From: Lasiosphaeris hirsuta
Taxonomy: Eukaryota > Ascomycota > Sordariomycetes > Sordariales > Lasiosphaeriaceae
Length of the DNA: 64,000 bases
Assembly: GCA_030549175.1 (NCBI GenBank)
Contig: JAUKUA010000004.1
Span: forward strand, 2,046,001 to 2,110,000
Reading direction: 5' to 3'
Position 1 is the stretch's first letter; each line of letters begins with the position of its first letter. Positions 10,282 to 20,013 of the stretch are shown piece after piece. A model generated the notes under the pieces. The model was not told the origin of the DNA, ran no database searches, and saw nothing but the letters and a program-made list of their open reading frames with translations. A program made the translations under genes and the position numbers.

Positions 10282-11641
10282 AAAAGGTTTGATCGGGAGC
10301 TCCTGCCGCCATGTGGTGGATTTTGCGGCGGCGTTTGCCAGGGGTGGAATGATTGGTGCACGGTCCCAGATCTGATCTGAGTGAGTGTGGGGTGCTGGAT
10401 CTTGCGAGTGCCGGCCGTGTCCTCCTTCTCAACGGCAGCGCGGTGCAGCGCGACGGCAAGAACGAAGCGAGGCATGAGCGCAATCTCTGCAAATTGCCAA
10501 AATTACCGCTTTCCCGGTTCTTACTGTCTCGCCCCAAGTGTTGTTGATTGCCCTGTTGATGGTGTGCTTGAGCCTCACGGACCCCTCATATCACTGGATC
10601 TGTCAGATCAACGTCGCCGTCGTCAGAGGCAAACAAGAATCGCGTCGCGACCGATATTGCCCCACCCAGAATTTGGACTGGACTAAATGGCTTCAGCTCT
10701 ACACATCTACACGATCTCTCCCGGCTTCGTCTACCCTTAATCCGTTACTAGTATTTCCCAATACCTCTCGATGTAATGATGGGGAAGTGATCCATGTCGG
10801 AGCCGCCCACCGTCACCGTTCGAGCCCATGTTGCGGGGTTACGCCGTGAGGATAATTTGGAAAAGCGCGTTATGGCAGGTTTATTCTGGATCTGACTGTC
10901 GTCGGGCGTTACGGGCGGGTTAACCACTCGCCGCCGTGGTCACTTGAAGAACATGTGCGCGGTTGGGCGGGATTTCGGATCGCATCACGCAGTCACAAGT
11001 GGAGGGAGTCTACTCTCTGCAAGGAACCGACTCCCGGAAACCTCTTGCGAAAGGAGATGAGGCGATGCTGTCGAACAGCTCCGTTGCATTCGGTGCATGG
11101 CCTCCGCGATACTCCAGCTTTTGACAAAAACCCCGGCCAATGACCACCGGCTGTCCCCGTTGTTTGCTGCCAGCCTCAATCTACTCCATCGCTCGGCTCC
11201 ATGTTTTGTGTAGTCAGGGGCACACCAGCTGCGGTAGAATCAGCCAGCGGTGTCACATCGTGGCCCTCCCCGGTCTTGGCTCACCTTTTGGGCTTCTCTT
11301 GCGGTCTCCATCACGCCCTCCTCCAAATTTACCTCCAACCCCGTCGTGAGGGGTAGATGGCGACCCCTAGGAGCGAACATGGGCCAAGATTACGGTATTA
11401 GTTTCCCTCAACGCTGTTCTGCAGGGTTGTCGTGTTGCCGTCGTCTCCTTTCTGGAGCCTCCGACCTGGACGCAACGCTATCATCCATGAGCCAAGGCGA
11501 CGGCCAGTCCACGAGGTTGTTCGAGCTCCAACGGCCCGAGAGCCGTCTCTTCGGGCAACAATGGCGTCCCTCCGTGGCGCGTTTTGTCCCGACTGGGCCT
11601 CGATGGAGGATTGCACCGTGGAGCCGCAAGTCCTGGATTCC

Positions 11642-11647
11642 TTAGCC
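11642..11647 (-). promoter_or_regulatory. Candidate XlnR/XYR1-type site upstream of GH7 gene
   Basis: TTAGCC (GGCTAA on the minus strand) lies about 167 bp before the GH7 start codon. GGCTAA/GGCTAW is the known binding word of XlnR/XYR1 cellulase and xylanase activators. A single 6-mer is weak evidence. Confidence 0.3.
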
Positions 11648-11813
11648 TACCAAGTCAGGGAGGTGGAGTTGGGCAGGGAGGATGGCCCAGCTGCCAACTA
11701 TAACTCTCCAGAGAGCAGACCTCGATAGCACACTCAACTCGGCTCCACGACCCTCACAGCCAATCACACCTTCATCTTCTCAGATCCACAGGCTTCTCAC
11801 TACGATCTTCATC

Positions 11814-13474
11814 ATGTACGCCAAGTTCGCCGCTCTCACCGCCCTTGTGGCCTCTGCCAGCGCCCAGCAGGTATGCTCGCTCACAGCCGGGACGCAACCG
11901 TCCCTGTCATGGTCTACCTGCACAGCTGGAGGTAGTTGCACTAACAAGTCGGCTTCGGTCACCATCGATGCCAACTGGCGGTGGACCCACGCCCTCACTG
12001 GCGCCAACAACTGCTACGATGGCAACACGTGGAACAACACCATCTGCAGCACCGGCAAGGACTGTGCTGCTAAGTGCTGCGTCGATGGCGCCGATTATTC
12101 TTCGACCTACGGCATTACCGCCAGCGGCAACTCCCTGGATCTCAAATTCGTCCAGAAGGGCTCGTACTCGACCAACATCGGCTCGCGCACATACCTGATG
12201 GAGACTGCCAGCAAGTACCAGTGTAAGTCATCCTGCAGTGGACGTTTTCAACATGAACACATGCTGACACGAGCTTAGCCTTTACGCTTCTCGGCAATGA
12301 GTTCACCTTCGATGTCGATGTCTCTGCTATCGGCTGCGGTCTCAACGGTGCTCTGTACTTTGTGTCCATGGACCTGGATGGTGGCCTTGCCAAGTACTCT
12401 GGCAACAAGGCCGGCGCCAAGTACGGCACCGGTTACTGTGATGCCCAATGCCCCCGTGACATCAAGTACATCAACGGCGAGGCCAACATTGATGGATAGA
12501 ACCCTTCCACCAACGATGCCAATGCTGGTGCTGGCTCGTATGGCACTTGCTGCTCGGAGATGGATATCTGGGAGGCCAACAACGTGGCCGCGGCTTACAC
12601 CCCCCACCCTTGCACCACCATCGACCAGACCAGATGCTCGGGTGATGCCTGCGGTGGAACCTACAGCAGCGACCGCTACTCTTGCGTTTGTGATCCCGAT
12701 GGTTGCGATTTCAACAGCTACCGCATGGGAGATAAGACCTTCTACGGCGCTGGCGGCAACGTCGACACCACCAAGAAGATGACCGTTGTCACACAGTTCC
12801 TCAAGAATGCGGCCGGTGAGCTTTCCGAGATCAAGCGTTTCTACGTCCAGAACGGAAAGATCATCCCCAACTCGCAGTCCAAGGTTGCTGGAGTTACGGG
12901 CAACTCTATCACCAAGGATTTCTGCAACCAGAGAGTCAAGGCCTTCGGCGATGTCGATGACTTCACGGCCAAGGGTGGCCTGGTTCAGATGGGCAAGGCC
13001 CTCGCCAAGCCCATGGTTCTTGTCATGTCCATCTGGGATGACCATGCCGCCAACATGCTCTGGCTCGACTCGACCTACCCCGTCGACAGCACCAAGCTCG
13101 GCTCTCAGCGCGGTGGATGCGACACCAGCTAGGGTGTTCCTTCGGAGATTGAGGCCTCGGCCCCCAACTCACACGTCGCCTACTCCAACATCCGCTTCGG
13201 ACCCATCAACTCTACCGTTGCTGGTCTCGGCAGCGTTGTCGACCCCGGCACCGGCGGCGGCAACTCTGGCACCACCGCCGCAGTCAGCTCCATCCGCACC
13301 ACCAGCACCACGGCTTCGGTTCGCACCAGCACCAGCACCAGCACCGCTGCTGGCGGCGCAACCACCGGTATCGCGCAGTGGCAGCAGTGTGGCGGGATCG
13401 GCTTCGCCGCCGGAGCTTGCAAGAGCCCGTACACCTGCACAGTCCTGAACCCCTACTACTCCCAGTGCCTCTAA
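11814..13474 (+). pseudogene. cbh1: GH7 cellobiohydrolase I with CBM1, interrupted by two in-frame TAG codons
   Basis: Secreted reducing-end cellobiohydrolase of glycoside hydrolase family 7. Exon 1 is 11814-12222, the intron 12223-12278 (GTAAGT...TAG), exon 2 12279-13474; the 535-codon frame has the normal family length. A signal peptide (about 1-18, ending SASAQ) is followed by the GH7 core with ANWRWTH, the catalytic motif EMDIWE (positions 12557 onward; both Glu and the Asp kept), a Ser/Thr linker, and a C-terminal CBM1 with four Cys ending YYSQCL. The frame is broken at 12497-12499 (TAG where related enzymes have Trp, in GEANIDG*NPSTND) and at 13130-13132 (TAG where Ser is expected, in CDTS*GVPSE). 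Everything else is intact, with no frameshift and strongly conserved sequence. So it is either recently inactivated, read through, or carries two base errors. TAG ends normal genes nearby, so it is not reassigned. Confidence 0.88.
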
Positions 13475-13701
13475 GCGCCGGGTCTAGCGACAAGGGAGCT
13501 CTCGTCAGCTTCTAGCTGGGCGAAAAAATGGTTCTAGTTGAACACAAGATTGTGCTACGCTTGCACATGTCCATAGAGGAGCGCTTTTAAGGGGTAACAC
13601 TTTTTGCTTCTTTCACTGTATTCACTGTATATAGTTCCACTGCATGGATGGAGGGATCTGTTTCTTTTTATTTTTCACTTCTTGCATATAAATTTACGCA
13701 T

Positions 13702-14724
13702 CTATTTTTGACCTTCATAATTTGGTCCGCCTCCGATATCGACCCAGACCACCCTGTCGGGCTCCTCCGCCACCTTGCGCAGCACCCAGTCCATATCGTA
13801 CATGCCCGTCGTCGGCATGTTCTGGTGCGTGATGCTTATGGCGCGCATAAAGGTCTCGATACGCGCGGGGTCCTCGTTGAGAAGCTCAGAGTACTCGAGC
13901 GTGGGCCGGCCCGCCAGGAATGACGTCGGGATGTGGCCGGGCCCGCGCGGCTCGGCCCGTCCGTACGTCACAAAGTATGCGGGCAGGATGGTGGAGACTT
14001 CGACCACGTTGGTGTACATGACCTGGAACATGGAGCCCACGGGCTGCGCCGGGCGCAGGAGGAGGGACGTCGGCGTATGGGCCAAGCGCGCCAGGGTACC
14101 TGGGAGGTGATACAAGATCGAGTTGGATGTGAGCATGCCGGCGATGCGGACTGGGGTACGTTAATATCGCCGGGCTTGGTGTATCTGGGGGAGGGGATGA
14201 CTCACCCAGGAGGGACTCTTCGACGTTAAGTTTAGCTGCAAGTGCGGCATAGGTGATGTCCTGCTCGGTTTCGGTGGCGCCGCGGATCGGGATGGCGTCA
14301 AAGACGCCCCAGTCTTGAAAGATGCGCACGGCGGACACGACACTCATGTTGGAGAATCAACTCATGATGACCTCGGGTGGGGGCCGGAGGGCGTTCGCCA
14401 GCTCGAGAGCCGCGGTGACGGTCTTCAGGCGGGTGGCCTCGTCGTCGCCGCTACCCGGGGAGGCGAGCTGTTCTACGCCATGTCTGATGGTAGAGGCTAG
14501 GCTATTCAGACGTTCAGGGTCGAGACCTTTGCCCTTTACTACGAGGCCAGAAATATCCTTAGGATTGGGTGGGCTTACACTCAGTCAGCTTTGAAATCTC
14601 AGGCAGGCCAGTGGTATAATTGACGCCGTCCGTGGCCTTGGCTGCTTCTTTGGATGTGATGGCATTATTGGGATACTCCAAAGTTGCTTTGCTTCTATCT
14701 ATGACGGGGTTTCCTGTTTCTTGA
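13702..14724 (-). pseudogene. O-methyltransferase remnant, interrupted and 3'-truncated
   Basis: Remnant of a class II SAM-dependent O-methyltransferase. Reading right to left, recognisable pieces are: residues around KATDGVNYTTGLPEISKLTE (about 14650-14580); after a frame change near 14575, DISGLVVKGKGLDPERLNSL up to RPPPEVIMS; a TGA at 14359-14357 where Trp is expected; then, in the same frame, FSNMSVVSAVRIFQDWGVFDAIP (winged-helix N-domain). An intron at 14205-14151 (GTGAGT...CAG) joins ESLLV to RIAGMLTSNSILYHLPG. The frame ends at 13702 just after VVWVDIGGG, the first SAM-binding motif. The rest of the Rossmann domain and the catalytic His region are absent, and the convergent GH7 gene ends only 228 bp away. 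A nonsense codon, a frameshift and a missing half make this a dead gene. Confidence 0.8.
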
Positions 14725-15079
14725 GTCCCGAGCTGGAAATTGGAATCAAAGACGGATTTGTGACTATCGTCAATTCTGAGTTTAGTGCGTTCCAGGTCCC
14801 ATCTTCTTTGTCTCTGTTTCCAGGATGGCCGCTTTTGGTGACCGCCCCATTGATAGGGGATGTCTGCACAACATTGTTCGAGGGACTCTTATTAGCATTG
14901 CCGTGCGTCTCTGAGCAGATGGCAGTCGAATTCGCGCTTCGGATGGTCCTCTTGGCGAAATAATGTTTAGGGATGTCCTGGACCGTCTTGAGGGTCTTGA
15001 GAGCATCCTCAAAGACAAAGTCGCCTGCGGACTCTATGCTGTGTTGCAACCTGTCGATGAAGTCGATGGGTGTAGACAT
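14699..15079 (-). CDS. Short open frame, possibly 5' part of the O-methyltransferase remnant
   Basis: An ATG at 15079 opens 126 codons (MSTPIDFIDRLQHSIESAGD...) ending at a TAG at 14699. No domain was recognised. The next frame picks up directly at the beginning of the O-methyltransferase remnant (QETGNPVIDR, 14724 leftward), so the frame could be its original 5' exon, separated by a lost splice site or an indel, or an independent small gene. Composition (Ser/Asn/Thr-rich) does not decide the matter. Confidence 0.25.
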   Translation of the reverse strand: MSTPIDFIDRLQHSIESAGDFVFEDALKTLKTVQDIPKHYFAKRTIRSANSTAICSETHGNANKSPSNNVVQTSPINGAVTKSGHPGNRDKEDGTWNALNSELTIVTNPSLIPISSSGLKKQETPS

Positions 15080-15195
15080 TGAAAGTGGCAGGAGGAACAA
15101 GTCGTCGAAATGCCGAAATTTATCAACTGTGCCGCTCCCGTGCTAATGCCAATAATAGCAACTAGCTCTTGATATGGGCTGGCGTATTTAGTGAA

Positions 15196-16794
15196 TCAAG
15201 ATTCATCTGAAAGAGAGGAGACTCTGCAAGATTCATAGTGAGCTATATAAGCTGATGCCGTTAGAAGACTTGGGACGAGTAGAGGTTGGCAATGATCGAA
15301 TAGGACAGTCTCTGCGGCCTCTAGAGCCTTCAGCTCTATCTGAATCTGCTGCAATGAGACAGGCCGAATGACCTGGCCTAAAAGCCCTAGGCAAGGAATC
15401 GCATCACCGTGAGACTTGATAGCAGCGACTCCAACCATCATATCGATCATGCACGACGGCTTCCCAAGCCTGGATCAACGAAGGCTCCATTGCCAACCCC
15501 CACGTGACTCTCTAAGTAATGGTGGCTTGCCGTGCGTTACGCAACGTCTGGTACCGGAAGATGGCCGCCAGCCACTTTCTTCCGTTCCAAATCTCCATTG
15601 TTTCCAATCGTGGCATCCTCAAGGCCGCTGCTGCCGCTGCCTGAAGCATGGCTCCACTCTTGACGGGATCCTCACCGGGCCTCAGCATCTTAGAGGTAAG
15701 CACGATCGAAGTGGGGTTCGGCCACTCCCAAGAGGGTTCGATGGAGAAGAAACGCCTAGCATCTACAAGGAAGGATGCGGCAAGATGCTCGAGCCGGAGG
15801 CTGGCGAGCGCGATCATCCGGCTAACGGCTGGGTCTGGATTGCTAGCCCTGTCGCATCTAGCCAAATCTTTTCCCGAATTGGAATAGCTGCAGAATAGCC
15901 GGATATTGCTGATTGAAGTTCTCAAAGACCACGAGCCTCTTGAGATGAATGTTGGAACATTGGATGGAGCGAAAAAAACGAAGGTAATCTGAATAAATAA
16001 ATAAGCAGATAATAAGCAAATTGGCAGCGATACTCTCACCTTTGTCGGTCCATCTCTGTATCTCGTCCCATTCCCTCCAGGGCTTGTGGTGGACTCCCTG
16101 GAGCCTGGGAGGACGGGCAAGCATGTGCGCGAGCGCGCCAGGCTTCCACCTCCGGCGGTTTTGTTGCCGGAGAAGCATGCCGGTTACCGCCGGGACCGAC
16201 GGAAGCTGATCCCACCATTCGCACTCCAAATGATTGCTATCGAATGGCCCTTCCTCCATAATTGCATTGAATATTTTGAGGGATGCCTTGTGAGGCGGGG
16301 CGGCGTGTCGAGAACCAGCAACCCAGCCATGCTGAGCATCATCGCAGGATTTCAAGTCTGGTCGATATTGCTGCGAGGGACTTGGAGTATCTGAAAGGAA
16401 GGTCAAATCGCTCTTCGGATCCCATGTGCCGAGAATGGAGAATTGGGTTTGAAACGATGCCGTGATGGGACACTTATGAGTATCGCTAATGCCAACTGCC
16501 TCGGCCAACTCATATAGATCCATAAGCGACCCGTGACCAGGCGCGCACGTGGTGCAGTCGTAATCATCAAGCTCCAAGCAGAACCAGATGTAGCCGACGG
16601 GGGCCCGGTTGCGATGGTGTGAGTTTGAATCGGGCGAAGTTGTGTCGCTCGAGCTCGGCTTGCCACTCTCGAGACACTGTGGCCAAGGGAGCCAGCTTGC
16701 AGCCGTCTTGTATCAGTGCTTTGAGCATCAGGAGACGGATTTCTCCTGGCCAGCATTCCAATCCTTGCCTCTTGCAGCCTGAGATGGAAGACAT
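15196..16794 (-). pseudogene. DUF6546 (F-box-like) protein gene, multiply broken
   Basis: A Sordariomycete-type DUF6546 protein of unknown function, recognisable almost end to end but in several frames. From 16794: CWPGEIRLLMLKALIQDGCKLAPLATVSREWQ (an F-box-like start); a frame change and apparent small deletion near 16620; then GYIWFCLELDDYDC, HGWVAG, RRRWKP and PWREWDEIQRWTDK; a plausible 51-nt intron (16046-15996, GTGAGA...CAG); LKRLVVFENFNQQYPAIL; a second frame change near 15885; then PAVSRMIALASLRLEHLAASF, the AAAAALRMPRLETMEIWNG segment and FRYQ. A TAG at 15514-15512 follows where the family has Trp (ITW), then LIQAWEAV, a third frame change near 15430, and the C-terminal KSHGDAI and VIRPVSLQQI motifs to a stop at 15196. 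With at least three frameshifts and one nonsense codon, it cannot encode the full protein. Confidence 0.8.
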
Positions 16795-17489
16795 GATTGA
16801 CGGGCTTGACGAGTAAAAGTGAGAAAGGGTTCGCGCCGGGCATCCCTTATATATATATAGACAACCTTTTCTGTGCACATGGCTTGCTTGAGCCACTGCT
16901 CAACGTTTTCCTAACACGCTCAGATGCTCGAGATGCAACCCAGAAACCGCTACAATAAGTTTTCCAGCCTTATCGCTGGGAAACACATGCAAATGGGGGG
17001 GGGGGGGGGGAGGGGGTGGGAATTCGAAGATCGACTTCCTTTTCATCCGGGACCGAAGCCGCAGGTCGGCAACGCGAGGGCTGCGTCTCTCCCGAGTTTC
17101 TGCAGCGTCCTATTGATGTCCATGATCCTATTGTCCTACACCGCTGCACTACCTGAAGGCTCCGAGGGAGGTACTCAAGGGTTTCACCACTATCGCCCAT
17201 GCCCACGACGCGGGACAGGGAACCCAAACATCTCCTTCACCTTTTGGTCCTCTTCGCTCTTCGGTATTGATACTCGTAACTCGCCGCTGGTTCTCGTGCG
17301 GCACGCGTTGTACGAAAGTCCATGTAGAGGCACAATACAAAGCACCACGACAGGTCTGTAGAGAAGTTCACGCAATGGATTCCTTGACGCTATGGAGTCC
17401 TTAAAACTATCGTGACATGTCTCCAAATCGGTAGACTGCGCTGAAGAACCCCTGCCAAGGGCTTCCAGGGTCGAAATAAATCTCGACAG
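16795..17489. other. Intergenic with poly-G run
   Basis: Between the DUF6546 pseudogene and the 3' end of the next transcription factor. It contains a TATATATA stretch at about 16849-16858 just upstream of the pseudogene and a G run at about 16995-17010. No gene was recognised. Confidence 0.5.
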
Positions 17490-20013
17490 CTATACTTGAC
17501 GCCCCGATCGCATCATCTGCTCCAAGTCGGCGTCAACCCAGGTTACTTCTTGCGGCGCCTGCTGGTGCTGCTGGTGTTGCTGCTGGTGTTGCTGCTGGTG
17601 ATGCAGGTGGTGCTGCTGGTACCCCTGTTGTCCCTGCTGGTGCTGTTGCTGTTGTCCCTGCTGTTGCTGTTGCTGTTGCTGTTGCTGGTGCTGTTGCTGG
17701 TGATGCTGGTAATGCTGGTGCTCCTGGGGAAGGTGCTGAGGTAGGGCCGTCCGAGCTGGAGGGAGGTCTTGCTTATTCGCACCTATCGCGTCCATCGCCT
17801 GCTTGCGGGCCTCAAGACTTGCCAAAACCTCTGCGGATCTCTCCTCAAAGCTTCCCATGAGGGATTGTGCGTACTCGTACTTCTCTCCATACCTCTTCAA
17901 GGTTAAACGAACGAGGCCCAACGTGCGAAGGCTACGATCCAAGTTACTGCCAAATCCCCCGTCAAGTCGTTTTGGTATAGGCGGCGGGGCTGCCTTGCCT
18001 GGTGGCCCTACCAACATCAGTTCACCTGGCGCATAGGACGGGCCGAGCATTTCGTCAGCTGCGTCATGCAGGACTGCAACAAATTGGGAGCCCATGAAAT
18101 AAACTCTGAGGGCATCGTGGTAAGTATAAAATGCCGTGTTCTCGGGAGCAATGGCAACATCATATATCCGGTGAATGTAAGCAATTGCATGTTCGAAGAT
18201 CAGTATCCTGCCGTAGGACGTCATGTGCGGCGCTCTGGAGCTTGGGGCGATGCAGTAAACATAGCTGTAGCGTAGCTCCAAGTCTAGCATCTCGCGGATG
18301 GCAACAGGGAGGTTTGGCGGAAGCGCTTCAGACCATCGTCGCATCTCCAGACACCTTTCCCATATGAACAAGGTTGGGTCCGGGAGCGGGTCGAGGGGGT
18401 CGGATTGGAAGAGAGTCTGGTACCAACTCGATTGTAAGCAGCGGAGCTTGAAGAGGTAGACCGATGGGTCCGGGGACGATGGTCCGGGGCCAGAGGGAGG
18501 TGTGGTACTGATTGGCGCAGGCAGAGCCACGGAGACGGAGTCATCAGTAAAAGAGAATGCTCGGGCGTGCACCATGCTGATCGCTCTGCAAAGTGTTAGA
18601 CGGACAATGTCAATGTATCGAGGAAGTATCGAAAGCACTGACCGATCAAGAGAATAGATGCAGTAGAAGGTTCTTCGCCGTGCTTCCAAGGCTTCGTCGG
18701 ATAAGTGAACTTGTGGGGGGTCTTGGTGCAAGCCAAGATCGATGACGGCACGGCAGGTGAAGCCAATGAGGTGCCAGCTATCGAAATGTGCAGGGTCGAG
18801 CATCGAATACTGGGTGAGGAGCAAGAGAGACTGGAGCTGAGTTATATAGCCGGGCATAAGTGCTCGGTCGGCGTGGCGCATGGCACGGGCAACGAATTCG
18901 AGCCCCTTTTGGTAGTGCCCATCATCTGCGCTCCGGCTCTGTGCCATGGATCCGATGGCCAGCACCATCCAAAACATCCAGGATTCGGGGTGCCTGACGG
19001 GCCGCGAAACATCTTGGTAGAGTTCGTCTCGTAGCGCAGTAAGGGAGGTATCGGGAAAGGCAGGATAGAGCGAGTGCACGTTGGTCAGGTAGAAGTCAAT
19101 AATTTGATATGCATCATCCTTTGCCGGTAGCTTGGTAGATTTGGGCTCCGGTATGGGGTCGTTGGCAGAGGCGGCCAAAACGAGGCGTGCAAATGTCATG
19201 TTGGTGACTTCGGGCTCAAAGTCTCGGGTAGTCGCGTTAACTGACCTTGAGTGTTGTCAACAGCAGCTCTAGGGTTACGTTGCTAGGTCAGATCTCGTGA
19301 AAACTCACAAGTACCCAAAATCAGATACCAAAGCGTTCACGTCCGAGTTCTCTCGCCTCCGAGCTGCTTTCCGGCGGATAGCATCCCGGATGTCAGCTAA
19401 CGAGTCCTTGCGGCCTTCTTCGGATATCGGGGGGCCGGAAGCATCGCCGTCGTGCATGCCGACCGAGGCCTTGCGCGACCGAGCGTATGCGAGCTTTTTT
19501 TCGAGCTTCTCTATCCTTAGCTCGAGTGCGGCCACGTAGCTGGTGGTTTAGATGACTGGGATCAGCATTGCAAGTAGCCGGGCGCGACAAAGCAAATTAG
19601 ACGGCCCCTGAAGACGAGGCGGTAGTCAAGCTGCCCAGGCAAGCCAAGGTTGAGCGGGGTTCCAGTTGCTTACCTTCGCTCCTTGCCTCTGGCAAACTGG
19701 TCATTAGCAGCTGAGCATTCCGTCTCTCGGCCGGCCTTCTCGCATGCTGTGCATGCGGGAAGTTTGCCGTCACACTAGATTTAGTGCACAGTGAGTGGAA
19801 GCCGAGCTTGGGAGAGCTAAAGATACAGCTGATATTTTGCTCAGGGCTCACCTTGACTTTGGCACCGCGGCCTAAGGATGACATGTCAGCTCCGGCTCAG
19901 ATAAAGGAACATGCAGTTTTAACGGCAGACGCCGACTCACATCTCGAACATGCAGACACGGGCCGACTGACCCTGAGCAGCGGGTTGTCTGAGAAGCTGG
20001 ACCCTCTAGGCAT
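17490..20013 (-). CDS. Zn2Cys6 transcription factor with fungal-specific middle domain and poly-Gln tail
   Basis: Nuclear DNA-binding regulator. Six exons: 20013-19941, 19871-19852, 19774-19674, 19539-19309, 19245-18643, 18585-17490 (about 707 residues). Splicing exons 1-3 assembles the cluster CSRCRGAKVKCDGKLPACTAC with a final EC, spacing C-x2-C-x6-C-x6-C-x2-C-x8-C. A coiled coil follows (YVAALELRIEKLEKKLAYAR). Then come GYLSVNATTRDF, the fungal_trans domain (about residues 175-450, including LLLTQYSMLDP and ARRRTFYCIYSLDR), and a C-terminal Gln/His-rich tail (about 630-690) coded by a CAG/CAA-rich array at about 17560-17720. The fifth intron (18642-18586) is in frame but has a clear CTAAC branch site, and its removal restores the conserved SLDRAISM. 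Target genes are unknown. It is divergent to the next factor, with 2.5 kb between them. Confidence 0.88.
17560..17720. repeat. CAG/CAA trinucleotide-rich array coding poly-Gln/His
   Basis: Impure trinucleotide array in the last exon of the minus-strand transcription factor, read as Gln runs broken by His, Gly and Tyr. Such tracts vary in length between strains by slippage and can act as activation or aggregation-prone regions. Confidence 0.85.

Larger units (their letters stand above)
9779..11813. other. Long intergenic region including GH7 promoter
   Basis: Two kilobases with no recognised gene. It contains the 9-bp repeat array at 10209-10281. The last kilobase is the promoter side of the GH7 gene and includes a TTAGCC word at 11642-11647. 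A minus-strand open frame (10172-10537) encodes Thr-Pro-Gly repeats from the array and is listed under the repeat. Confidence 0.5.

Noticed and set aside
12275..13045. Minus-strand open frame of 256 codons
   Set aside because: It is antisense to the GH7 exon 2; GC-rich codon bias of the sense gene produces long antisense frames. Composition is Val/Gly/Ala-rich with no motif.
12497..13132. TAG reassigned to an amino acid in this organism
   Set aside because: Other intact genes here end in TAG (for example sfh1 at 4313 and the transcription factor at 17490), so TAG is a normal stop.
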